Shown in pieces: positions 1 to 6,978 of a stretch of DNA of 11,774 nt (positions within the stretch are counted from its first letter, which is position 1; every line of letters begins with the position of its first letter). Origin of the DNA: an uncultured Bacteroidota bacterium. Lineage in GTDB: Bacteria; Bacteroidota; Bacteroidia; NS11-12g; UBA955. The position numbers and the translations under genes are program-made. The notes below the pieces were generated by a model. It was not told the origin of the DNA. It was given only the letters and a program-made list of their open reading frames with translations, and made no database searches. Location: NCBI GenBank assembly GCA_903953615.1, contig CAJBKH010000227.1, positions 1 to 11,774 of the forward strand, given 5' to 3'.

Positions 1-122
1 AAGCTTATGGCATTGGCGTATTGGTATACCGTCGTTCGGGTAAAGTTTGGCTCGAAACGACATTGACAGACGCTTGGACTTTAGAGGAACAAAATTGGCA
101 AGGTGAGGCTTTAAGCGCCTAA
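1..122 (+). CDS. C-terminal end of an unidentified protein (partial)
   Basis: The frame entering from the left edge (codons at 3, 6, 9 and so on) stays open for 39 codons and stops at TAA 120-122. The visible peptide begins AYGIGVLVYRRSGK and ends with NWQGEALSA. It contains several tryptophans and a short basic patch, and has no membrane segment. I do not recognise the family. It is not the C-terminus of CarA that I would expect next to carB. A separate promoter precedes carB, so the two genes need not be an operon. The only support for it being coding is the open frame, which ends shortly before the next promoter, and the ordinary codon use. Confidence 0.5.
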   Translation, partial: AYGIGVLVYRRSGKVWLETTLTDAWTLEEQNWQGEALSA

Positions 123-185
123 TCCTTCTCACCGATAGTTTTTTCAAAGACACATATTATTATCGTATATTTTGTCCACATTACG

Positions 186-215
186 TTGTTAAACGGCAAT
201 GCTTTTGTATTTTTG
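186..215 (+). promoter_or_regulatory. Bacteroidota-type promoter of carB
   Basis: The -7 box TATTTTTG at 208-215 fits TAnnTTTG exactly. A TTG at 186-188, 19 bases earlier, serves as the -33 element. The predicted transcription start is about 220, giving a leader of roughly a dozen bases before the ATG at 233. The 9-mer TTGTTAAAC (186-194) overlaps the -33 element and recurs around the start of the next gene. Confidence 0.6.
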
Positions 216-232
216 CCAAATTTTATTCTTTT

Positions 233-3049
233 ATGCCCAAAGATCTATCTATCAAATCAGTCTTAATAATAGGGAGCGGTCCCATCATCATCGGTCAAGC
301 TTGCGAATTCGATTATTCAGGTAGCCAAGCCGCACGCTCATTGAGAGAAGAGGGTATTGAGGTATCACTTATTAACAGCAATCCGGCCACTATCATGACC
401 GATAAAGTGACAGCCGACCATGTTTACCTATTGCCACTGACCTGTCAATCAATAGAAAAAATATTACAAGAAAGACATATTGATGCCGTGTTGCCTACCA
501 TGGGTGGTCAAACAGCCTTAAACCTTTGTATCGAAGCCGAAGATTTAGGTCTTTGGGAGAAATACAATATCCGTATTATCGGTGTCGATACAGCTGCTAT
601 TCAGAAAACTGAAAATAGAGAATTGTTTCGCCAATTGATGATTGATATTGGTGTAGGTGTAGCAACTAGTGGTGTTGCCAACTCACTACTTGAAGGTAAA
701 GAAATTGCGCAGCGCATTGGCTATCCTTTGGTTATTCGCCCTTCGTTCACCTTAGGTGGTACAGGCGGTGGATTTGTAAAAACAAAAAATGAATTAGATG
801 AAGCCTTGCGAATTGGTTTAGAAGCTTCGCCAACACATGAAGTACTCGTTGAACAAGCCGTATTGGGTTGGAAAGAATACGAATTAGAATTGTTGCGCGA
901 CAACAAAAATGATATAGCTGTTATCTGTACCATCGAGAATTTAGATCCAATGGGCATTCATACTGGCGATAGTATTACCATAGCACCTGCCATGACATTG
1001 AGTGACACCTGTTATCAAAATATGCGTAACATGGCGTTTCTCATGATGCGCAGCATAGGTAATTTTGCGGGTGGTTGTAATGTGCAGTTTGCCGTGAACC
1101 CAGAGAACGAAGAAATCATCGCCATCGAAATTAATCCACGTGTATCGCGCTCATCAGCTTTGGCAAGTAAAGCCACTGGTTATCCAATTGCAAAAATCGC
1201 AGCTAAATTAGCCATCGGTTATAATTTAGATGAGTTGAAGAATCCGGTGACTAAAACGACTTCTGCTTTCTTCGAACCAGCCATCGATTATGTGATCATC
1301 AAAATTCCAAGATGGAACTTCGATAAATTTAAAGGAGCCGATAAGAGTCTTGGTTTGCAAATGAAATCAGTAGGTGAGGTAATGGCCATTGGTCGCAGTT
1401 TTCAAGAAGCCCTTCAAAAAGCTTGTCAATCTTTAGAAATTAGAAAACATGGATTAGGTGCCGATGGAAACGGCATTAGAAACCTAGAAGAAATAGCACA
1501 CAGTTTAGAGAATCCTAGTTGGGACCGTTTGTTCCATGTAAAAGATGCCATTGATATGGGTGTGCCTTTAACAACGATTCAAAAGTTAACGCGCATCGAT
1601 CGTTGGTATTTAGAGCAAATGCTCGATTTAACCAATACTGAAAAGGAAATTAGAAGATTCACCCTCGATACTTTACCAGAAGCTTTAATGCGTTCGGCCA
1701 AGAAAAAGGGTTACAGCGATTATCAAATTGCGTACTTAATAAAAAATTGTACCGAGGATGATGTGTACGCAAAACGCAAAGGCATGGGCATTACACGTAC
1801 TTATAAAATGGTGGATACATGTGCCGCTGAGTTCCCATCGCCAACCAATTATTTCTACTCATGTTTCGAAGGTGAGAATGAAAGCATCGTAACAGATAAA
1901 AAGAAAATCATTGTATTGGGCAGTGGTCCTAATAGAATCGGTCAAGGGATAGAGTTTGATTACAGTTGTGTACACGGTTTATTAGCCGCCAAAGAATCGG
2001 GCTTCGAAGCCATTATGGTGAACTGTAATCCTGAAACTGTTAGTACCGATTTCGATATGGCCAATAAGTTGTATTTCGAGCCAGTGTATTGGGAACATTT
2101 ATGGGAAATCATAGAGCTTGAAAAACCGGAAGGTGTCATCGTGCAGTTAGGCGGTCAAACAGCACTTAAATTAGCAGAGAAATTACATGAACGCGGCATC
2201 AAAATAATTGGAACTGCATTCCCTGATATGGACATGAGCGAAGACCGCGGTTTATTCAGTGATTTATTGAAAAAATTAGACATCCCTTATCCTAGATACG
2301 GTGTTACAGAAACAGCAGAAGAGGCTGTAAATATTGCACACGAAGTTGGATATCCTGTATTGGTTCGCCCGAGTTATGTGTTAGGTGGACAAGGAATGAA
2401 AATTGTAATCAATGATGAAGATTTAGAAAATGCTGTTATCGGTTTATTAGGTGATTTGCCAGGGAATAGAGTATTGATTGATCATTTCTTGGACAGAGCA
2501 GAAGAGGCCGAATGTGATGTGATATGCGATGGAGAAGATTGCCATATGATAGGTATGATGGAACACATCGAGCCTGCGGGTATTCACAGCGGTGATAGCA
2601 GTGCCGTTTTACCACCCTTTAGTTTAAGTGAAAATGTAAAACAACTGATGGAGGATTACAGTAGAAAGTTAGCATTCTCAATGAACATCCGCGGTTTGTT
2701 AAACATTCAGTTTGCGATTAAAGATGAGAAGGTATATGTAATCGAAGCTAATCCAAGAGCGAGTAGAACAGTGCCATTTATATGTAAAGCCTACGATGTG
2801 CCTTATATCAATATTGCTACCAAAATAATGTTAGGCGTAAACAAATTAAAAGACTTTAACATTGTGAGAAAAGAGCAAGGTTATGCCATTAAATTGCCAG
2901 TCTTCTCTTTTAATAAATTTCCAAATGTGAACCGCGAGTTAGGCCCTGAGATGAAGAGTACAGGCGAATCTATCTTGTTTGTAAAAGATACCAAAGACCC
3001 TGAATTCAGAGAAATTTACAGCAAGAAAAGCATGTATTTGAGTCGCTAA
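233..3049 (+). CDS. carB: Carbamoyl-phosphate synthase large subunit, short form without the allosteric domain
   Basis: CarB joins bicarbonate, ammonia from glutamine (delivered by CarA) and two ATP to make carbamoyl phosphate for pyrimidine and arginine synthesis in the cytoplasm. The start aligns with the E. coli N-terminus (MPK, then SGPIIIGQACEFDYSG). The first ATP-grasp half (about residues 1-400) shows RPSFTLGGTGGG and EINPRVSRSSALASKATGYP. A linker/oligomerisation region follows to about 555. The second half starts near 557 with VLGSGPNRIGQGIEFDYS and contains RPSYVLGGQGM and VIEANPRASRTVPF. The protein is 938 residues long; E. coli CarB has about 1073, and its UMP/ornithine-binding domain begins near 936. 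The regulatory domain is therefore cleanly absent, and no remnant of it follows the stop. From memory, similar short CarBs occur in other Bacteroidota. carA is not visible in this window. Identification is firm. Confidence 0.97.
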   Translation: MPKDLSIKSVLIIGSGPIIIGQACEFDYSGSQAARSLREEGIEVSLINSNPATIMTDKVTADHVYLLPLTCQSIEKILQERHIDAVLPTMGGQTALNLCIEAEDLGLWEKYNIRIIGVDTAAIQKTENRELFRQLMIDIGVGVATSGVANSLLEGKEIAQRIGYPLVIRPSFTLGGTGGGFVKTKNELDEALRIGLEASPTHEVLVEQAVLGWKEYELELLRDNKNDIAVICTIENLDPMGIHTGDSITIAPAMTLSDTCYQNMRNMAFLMMRSIGNFAGGCNVQFAVNPENEEIIAIEINPRVSRSSALASKATGYPIAKIAAKLAIGYNLDELKNPVTKTTSAFFEPAIDYVIIKIPRWNFDKFKGADKSLGLQMKSVGEVMAIGRSFQEALQKACQSLEIRKHGLGADGNGIRNLEEIAHSLENPSWDRLFHVKDAIDMGVPLTTIQKLTRIDRWYLEQMLDLTNTEKEIRRFTLDTLPEALMRSAKKKGYSDYQIAYLIKNCTEDDVYAKRKGMGITRTYKMVDTCAAEFPSPTNYFYSCFEGENESIVTDKKKIIVLGSGPNRIGQGIEFDYSCVHGLLAAKESGFEAIMVNCNPETVSTDFDMANKLYFEPVYWEHLWEIIELEKPEGVIVQLGGQTALKLAEKLHERGIKIIGTAFPDMDMSEDRGLFSDLLKKLDIPYPRYGVTETAEEAVNIAHEVGYPVLVRPSYVLGGQGMKIVINDEDLENAVIGLLGDLPGNRVLIDHFLDRAEEAECDVICDGEDCHMIGMMEHIEPAGIHSGDSSAVLPPFSLSENVKQLMEDYSRKLAFSMNIRGLLNIQFAIKDEKVYVIEANPRASRTVPFICKAYDVPYINIATKIMLGVNKLKDFNIVRKEQGYAIKLPVFSFNKFPNVNRELGPEMKSTGESILFVKDTKDPEFREIYSKKSMYLSR

Positions 3050-3061
3050 AAAAGGATTAAC

Positions 3062-3105
3062 ATTGTTAAACATTAGCCTATTAAATTGTGAACGTGTTTA
3101 ACAAT
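3062..3105 (+). repeat. 11-bp inverted repeat enclosing the GTG start of the membrane glycosyltransferase
   Basis: ATTGTTAAACA at 3062-3072 is perfectly complementary to TGTTTAACAAT at 3095-3105. The 22-base loop (3073-3094) holds the GTG start at 3088 and the first base of the second in-frame GTG at 3094. If transcription reads through from carB, the RNA could form a hairpin that displays or hides the start. As DNA it could be an operator: a weak promoter-like pair, TTTG 3037-3040 and TAACATTG 3058-3065, overlaps it. The function is inferred; only the repeat is seen. Confidence 0.4.
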
Positions 3106-4593
3106 AAAAAATCACTACTTGTTTTTTTAAGTATACTTGCTTGGCTAATACTTTTTGGCGTAGGTCTAAGTAAGCATGAGTTTTGGCGCGATGAAATGCG
3201 GGCCTTGTCAATTGCCATTAGTGCACCCACTTTTGCCGAGCTGCCACTCTATTTAAAAAACGAAGGGCATCCTATCCTTTGGTATGCGGCACTCAAACTG
3301 GCCTATAATTGTTTTAATGCCACATGGGTTTTACCACTTGTGAGTTTTATTTTTAGTTTTGGTATTGTGCTCATGGTAATGTTTCGTTCGCCATTTCCCT
3401 TACTCATTAAATTGCTCTTAATTTTTGGCGTTTATTGTTTATATGAATACGGGATTAATGCACGCAATTATGGTATTGGTGCCTTTTTTATGTTGTTGTA
3501 TGCCGATTCGTTTTCGCGTTCCCCAAATAAAATTGCGCTTGCTTTTTTCTGGCTTTCATTGGCGGCCCTAACCAATGTATACGCCACCATGTTGGTAGGT
3601 TTAATCGGTGCTTATACCTTCTTAGAATATAAAAACGTCAATGGGTTCACAACCGCTTTAAAACTATCTTGTATTCTTTTACTAGCAGCCATTGGCTTTA
3701 GTTTCTACACCATGCTGCCCGATGCAAATTCATTGGTGGCGTCTAAAAAAATCATCGACTTTGTTTCTATCAAAGAACTTTGGGTAATTGGTTACGGTTT
3801 CGATGATTATCTGAACTATCAGATGCATTTCAGTGCTTATGCATTGAGTCTTCTTTTAGTGGGAGGGTTGCTCATATTTTTACCCAAATTAAAAACTGTA
3901 CTTTTTTTAACACTTGCTTTACTGGCAATGGTTTTTTTCTCGATTTGTATTAAGGGTAATTTAATGCACCACCAAGGCATGTATTTTTATACAGTAGTGG
4001 TCTTTGCTTGGTTGCAATACGATACCATACAAGCAACATTAGCACGTAAAAATATGCTCAGTTTGTTAGTGTTAACAGGTATTGTAGTTAATGTTTTTGT
4101 ATTGGGGGTACAAGTCTTAAAGGGCTATGAAAAATACAGAGATGATATTGTTTCCTATCGCAGCGAAAGCAAAAGGTTTGGCAATTGGTGTCAACAGAAC
4201 CTAACAGAAAGTGCTGTTTTAATAGCCGAACCCGATTTTACCATGGAGGGGGTATTGTACTATCATAACAAGCCATATTTCATTCCGCGGGAAAACCGGT
4301 GGGGCACCTATGTACACTTTACCAAAGCCAACCAAGCTTACCTCAATTTGGAAACCTTGATGTTTAAGGCCAATCAATTGAGCCCATCAAAGGAAAAAGT
4401 TTTCGTAGTATTTGATAAAAAAATACCAGTTTTAGATACTATTTTCAGCTATTCTTATGGCAAAAAATTTGAAGTGTCAAAATCTGCCAGCAAAGCTTTT
4501 TATGAGCAATACCAATTGATTGATTCCTTCAATCAGAACCATCACAACGAGGAAAATTATTTTATTTATCAAAAAAATAAAGTAGGTCGTTAA
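3088..4593 (+). CDS. Multi-pass membrane protein, probable GT-C-fold glycosyltransferase (GT39-like)
   Basis: This 501-residue protein has about ten hydrophobic segments between residues 9 and 342 and a soluble C-terminal part (about 350-501). The first loop carries HEFWRDEMRA (30-39), followed by EGHPILWY (59-66). The acidic DE after the first membrane helix and the ARNYGIGAFF stretch (125-134) are typical of GT-C enzymes, which move sugars from polyprenyl-phosphate donors onto lipids or proteins on the outer face of the inner membrane. The substrate cannot be told. The start is taken as GTG 3088; GTG 3094 is an alternative, and no ATG occurs before residue 37, which would remove the first helix and the motif. 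It begins 38 bases after carB, so read-through is likely, though a weak promoter near 3037-3065 is possible. There is no functional link to carB that I can see. Confidence 0.75.
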   Translation: MNVFNNKKSLLVFLSILAWLILFGVGLSKHEFWRDEMRALSIAISAPTFAELPLYLKNEGHPILWYAALKLAYNCFNATWVLPLVSFIFSFGIVLMVMFRSPFPLLIKLLLIFGVYCLYEYGINARNYGIGAFFMLLYADSFSRSPNKIALAFFWLSLAALTNVYATMLVGLIGAYTFLEYKNVNGFTTALKLSCILLLAAIGFSFYTMLPDANSLVASKKIIDFVSIKELWVIGYGFDDYLNYQMHFSAYALSLLLVGGLLIFLPKLKTVLFLTLALLAMVFFSICIKGNLMHHQGMYFYTVVVFAWLQYDTIQATLARKNMLSLLVLTGIVVNVFVLGVQVLKGYEKYRDDIVSYRSESKRFGNWCQQNLTESAVLIAEPDFTMEGVLYYHNKPYFIPRENRWGTYVHFTKANQAYLNLETLMFKANQLSPSKEKVFVVFDKKIPVLDTIFSYSYGKKFEVSKSASKAFYEQYQLIDSFNQNHHNEENYFIYQKNKVGR

Positions 4594-4596
4594 AAC

Positions 4597-4616
4597 ATAC
4601 TAAACGGTATTTTTTT
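4597..4616 (+). terminator. Weak terminator-like hairpin after the membrane protein gene
   Basis: ATACT 4597-4601 can pair with GGTAT 4606-4610 (four Watson-Crick pairs plus one U-G), with an AAAC loop, and is followed directly by six T. The stem is short and AU-rich, so the call rests mainly on its position four bases after the stop codon and on the T-run. Confidence 0.3.
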
Positions 4617-4692
4617 AATTCATTATAAAATTAAAGCCATTTTTATTAATGTGGTCATGATAATAATCAGTATGATTTTAATAGTGTGGTAT

Positions 4693-4700
4693 AAACTTTG
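4693..4700 (+). promoter_or_regulatory. Imperfect -7 box upstream of the heme lipoprotein gene
   Basis: AAACTTTG (4693-4700) matches TAnnTTTG except for its first base, or reads as TA-AAC-TTTG with one extra spacer base. It ends 18 bases before the ATG. No clear -33 TTTG is present at the expected distance; the nearest candidate is a TTTT at 4676-4679. Confidence 0.35.
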
Positions 4701-4718
4701 CCGTAGTTAATAAAACAC

Positions 4719-5354
4719 ATGAAGATTAAAATTTCTGCCATCCTTTTTGTTTCCTTTGCTTCTTTTCTGTTTCTAACGAATTGCACCAGCGAAGTAGCAA
4801 CTCCCAATATCTGTTTTAAGGAAGATATCTTGCCGTTATTCGTTTCGAATTGCACGCAATCAGGTTGTCATAATGGAATCGATAAGGAGGAGGACCTCGA
4901 TTTAAGTAATTACGAAGGCATCATGAAAAGCATCAAAGCCAATCACCCTTATCAAAGCGAATCGTGGACGCAAATTAACTCAGGTGAAATGCCACCCTCA
5001 CCATATCATAAATTTACAAAGTATGAGAAGAATCAAATTAAGCATTGGATCAAATCAGGTGCACCCAATAGTTCGAATTGCAGAACATGTGATTCAACCT
5101 TCACCTATAAAGCGAGAATTGAACCCATTTTAAATAAATGGTGTGTTGGTTGTCACTCTGCTAGTGATGCAGGTGGAGGCTATGATTTATCGAGCTATGA
5201 CAAAACCATCTTAGCCATTCCCTACAGTAAATTAGAAGGATCTATCCTTCACTCGGCAGGCTTCTCTGCCATGCCAAAGAATGCCGGCAGTTTGTCCGAT
5301 TGCGATATCACGGCCATTAAAAATTGGTTAGCTGCAGGACATCCAAATAATTAG
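4719..5354 (+). CDS. Two-heme c-type cytochrome lipoprotein (PSCyt1-like domains)
   Basis: The 211-residue product begins with a lipoprotein signal: a basic MKIK, a hydrophobic stretch at 5-19, and the lipobox LTNC with the lipidated Cys22. It should be exported by Sec and anchored to a membrane facing the periplasm or outside. Two homologous halves follow. The first has the heme-binding CTQSGCH (45-51, CX4CH) and the possible Met ligand GEMPPSP (89-95). The second has CVGCH (142-146, CX2CH) and SAMPKN (183-188). Each half ends with an IKxW helix (107-110 and 200-203), as in planctomycete-type cytochrome c domains. Further cysteines at 32, 121, 124 and 195 could form disulfides. A role in periplasmic electron transfer is likely, but no partner enzyme lies nearby. 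It has its own upstream region and is probably monocistronic. Confidence 0.85.
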   Translation: MKIKISAILFVSFASFLFLTNCTSEVATPNICFKEDILPLFVSNCTQSGCHNGIDKEEDLDLSNYEGIMKSIKANHPYQSESWTQINSGEMPPSPYHKFTKYEKNQIKHWIKSGAPNSSNCRTCDSTFTYKARIEPILNKWCVGCHSASDAGGGYDLSSYDKTILAIPYSKLEGSILHSAGFSAMPKNAGSLSDCDITAIKNWLAAGHPNN

Positions 5355-5489
5355 GATTAAAGCTTTATTTCTTTAAATATACAAAGGGTTTAGCCCAGTA
5401 TTTGAAAGGTTCTAAATTGAAATTAGATATCTTAAGTGTCTAAGGAAATATTTAAATCCTTTCCCTTAACTTTGTTATGACTTTGTAAA
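5355..5489 (+). promoter_or_regulatory. Intergenic region with -7 box 5467-5474 and an inverted repeat
   Basis: TAACTTTG at 5467-5474 is a perfect TAnnTTTG box ending 15 bases before the ATG at 5490. No good -33 TTTG is present. Instead AAGGA 5442-5446 and TCCTT 5457-5461 form a 5-bp inverted repeat over the -33 region, around the AT-rich core AAATATTT, and could be an operator. A further short hairpin, GGG-TTTAG-CCC near 5386-5396, has no T-run after it. Confidence 0.45.
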
Positions 5490-6107
5490 ATGAAATCATA
5501 CTTAAATACTAAATTGTGCAGCATTATTTGTTTTGTTATGATATTTGGTATAAGTGCCAATGCGATGGGTATGGGAGTACCTCCAAGTAGTTTAATTTTA
5601 TCATTGGGTGCTAGTCGCATTTATATGCAACCTGCCAAAGATTCTTCGATTAATGGCTTTAGATTACCTAAGCCAGGAATCTATGTAAAATTATCGGGCG
5701 AGAGTTATTTCAATGCCCGCGATTTTGTTCATGTCGATTTGAACATGAGCATTAATAAAGGGGTGATTGATAATGGCTACATGAAGGAAAGTCGCTTGTG
5801 CTTTAATTATGGGTTTGGCAGGACTTACAAAATTGCCAAGTTTTCTATCAGTCCAGGCCTCTGCTATAGCTCGGTAGGTTACGAAAATACATTGACCAAA
5901 AAGTCCTATATCGAAACCCGTTTTGCCCCTTCCTTGGGTGTTCAATCTGACTTAATTATTTTTAGCTCCGACTACCGCTACATTGGTTTGTTTGTTGAAG
6001 GTTCACTGATGTTCGCAACCCCCTCGCGTTGGGTACACCAAGTGACAGTTGGCCTTGCTTGGAAACCAAGTTTCCGCAAACCTGAAAAAGATATTTATTT
6101 GCCATAG
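5490..6107 (+). CDS. Secreted, probably outer-membrane beta-barrel protein of unknown function
   Basis: I do not recognise the family of this 205-residue protein. It starts with a plausible Sec signal peptide (basic start, hydrophobic core about 9-21, then ISANA with cleavage after residue 25). The mature part is rich in short alternating polar/hydrophobic stretches with aromatic ends, such as GIYVKLSGESYF, VHVDLNMSI and RYIGLFVEGSLMF. The last such stretch (VTVGLAWKP) is followed by a charged tail rather than by a terminal aromatic residue. This pattern fits a small beta-barrel (roughly eight strands) in the outer membrane. It has its own -7 box and is separated from its neighbours by 135 and 180 bases, so it is likely transcribed alone. 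The coding call is supported by the signal peptide and promoter placement; the barrel is inferred. Confidence 0.7.
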   Translation: MKSYLNTKLCSIICFVMIFGISANAMGMGVPPSSLILSLGASRIYMQPAKDSSINGFRLPKPGIYVKLSGESYFNARDFVHVDLNMSINKGVIDNGYMKESRLCFNYGFGRTYKIAKFSISPGLCYSSVGYENTLTKKSYIETRFAPSLGVQSDLIIFSSDYRYIGLFVEGSLMFATPSRWVHQVTVGLAWKPSFRKPEKDIYLP

Positions 6108-6287
6108 TAAATCAACAGCCAAAATCAGATATAAGTATATCCATCTGCACCCTTTTTTATGCTCTCAAATTTTATAGAAAGCAAATCAAGCATCAGCTTA
6201 ATCATCGAAACATCTACCACTTTATTGACTTAGTTTGTTGAAACCATTTGGTATTTCCTACATTATTTTTATTAGATTTGCCTTGCT
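6108..6287 (+). promoter_or_regulatory. Intergenic region with the promoter of the pentapeptide-repeat gene
   Basis: The first 120 bases hold nothing I can identify. TTTG at 6247-6250 and TAGATTTG at 6273-6280, 22 bases apart, fit the Bacteroidota -33/-7 pair. The -7 box ends only seven bases before the ATG at 6288, so the mRNA should have almost no leader. Confidence 0.55.
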
Positions 6288-6869
6288 ATGGCAAGCAATA
6301 AAAAGGCAAAAATACGCACCTATTCTGAAACCCTTCAAGGCATTGATTTTTCAATTGAAAAAAGCGAGCGTTTGGAATACGAAAATTGTGAATTTATCAA
6401 CTGCAATTTTGCAGCCTTATCGGATGTTAATTTTATCGATTGCCAGTTCACCAATTGTAATCTTAGCAATATGCGTTTTAATTTTTGTGGCTTGCAAGAC
6501 ATTCATTTTAACGATTGCAAATTAATGGGAGCCGATTTTTCGCCTTCTAAAGATTTTTTATTCGAAGTGCATTTTAAAAATTGCAACATGGATTACACCT
6601 CATTCGATAAAAAACGAATGAACAAAAGCAGTTTCGATAACTGTAAAATTCATGGGGCTAATTTTACCCAAACTGATTTATCAAAGGCAGTTATATCTCA
6701 TTGCGACTGGCATGATTCTATTTTCACCAACACCGATTTAACGGGTTTAGATTTTACAACTTCCCGCAATTTTTTAATCGACCCCACCATGAATACATTA
6801 AAGAAAACAAAGTTCTCTAAAATGGATTTAACAGGTCTGTTGTTTCGCCTCGACATCATCATAGAATAA
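6288..6869 (+). CDS. Pentapeptide-repeat protein, Qnr-like
   Basis: This 193-residue protein consists largely of tandem pentapeptide repeats of the pattern [S/T/A/x][N/D/x][L/F]xx, forming the right-handed quadrilateral beta-helix. Repeats run from about residue 30 to 85 (CEF, CNF, VNF, CQF, CNL, MRF, CGL, IHF, CKL, ADF spaced by five) and again from about 94 to 157. They are broken by an SPSKDFLF segment at 86-93, which may be a loop projecting from the helix. The C-terminus (NFLIDPTMNTLKKTKFSK, 161-178, then DLTGLLFRLDI) resembles the dimer-forming end of Qnr/McbG-type proteins. Qnr relatives mimic DNA and protect gyrase from quinolones; chromosomal copies often have unknown natural roles. 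Whether this one binds gyrase cannot be read from sequence. The ATG at 6288 is chosen because a clean -7 box lies just upstream; a longer overlapping frame starting at 6235 is not coding. It is probably monocistronic. Confidence 0.88.
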   Translation: MASNKKAKIRTYSETLQGIDFSIEKSERLEYENCEFINCNFAALSDVNFIDCQFTNCNLSNMRFNFCGLQDIHFNDCKLMGADFSPSKDFLFEVHFKNCNMDYTSFDKKRMNKSSFDNCKIHGANFTQTDLSKAVISHCDWHDSIFTNTDLTGLDFTTSRNFLIDPTMNTLKKTKFSKMDLTGLLFRLDIIIE

Positions 6870-6941
6870 ATAGGTATTTAAAAACCATCAAAAAAATTTA
6901 TCTAAAGCTTTCTAAATTTCATTCACATAAGCCCAAAGAAA

Positions 6942-6974
6942 TTTGTAAAAAGGTTTTTGCTTCGCTTAACTTTG
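6942..6974 (+). promoter_or_regulatory. Near-consensus promoter of the SDR gene
   Basis: TTTG at 6942-6945 and TAACTTTG at 6967-6974 lie 21 bases apart, making the best -33/-7 pair in the window. The -7 box ends four bases before the ATG at 6979, so transcription should begin at or within a few bases of the start codon. The rest of the 6870-6978 spacer holds no other feature that I can support. Confidence 0.7.
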
Positions 6975-6978
6975 TGCC

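Noticed and set aside
4667..4855. Minus-strand open frame over the promoter and signal peptide of the heme lipoprotein
   Set aside because: It is antisense to a convincing lipoprotein signal and lacks any domain or promoter of its own.
6235..6525. Open frame overlapping the start of the pentapeptide-repeat gene on the same strand
   Set aside because: It begins with TTG, covers the promoter, and lies mostly over the well-supported repeat protein in another frame; its translation has no recognisable features.
6288..6869. Pentapeptide protein as the immunity part of a toxin or antibiotic system
   Set aside because: Neighbours are an unrelated envelope protein and an SDR, each with its own promoter; no toxin, peptide precursor or exporter is present.
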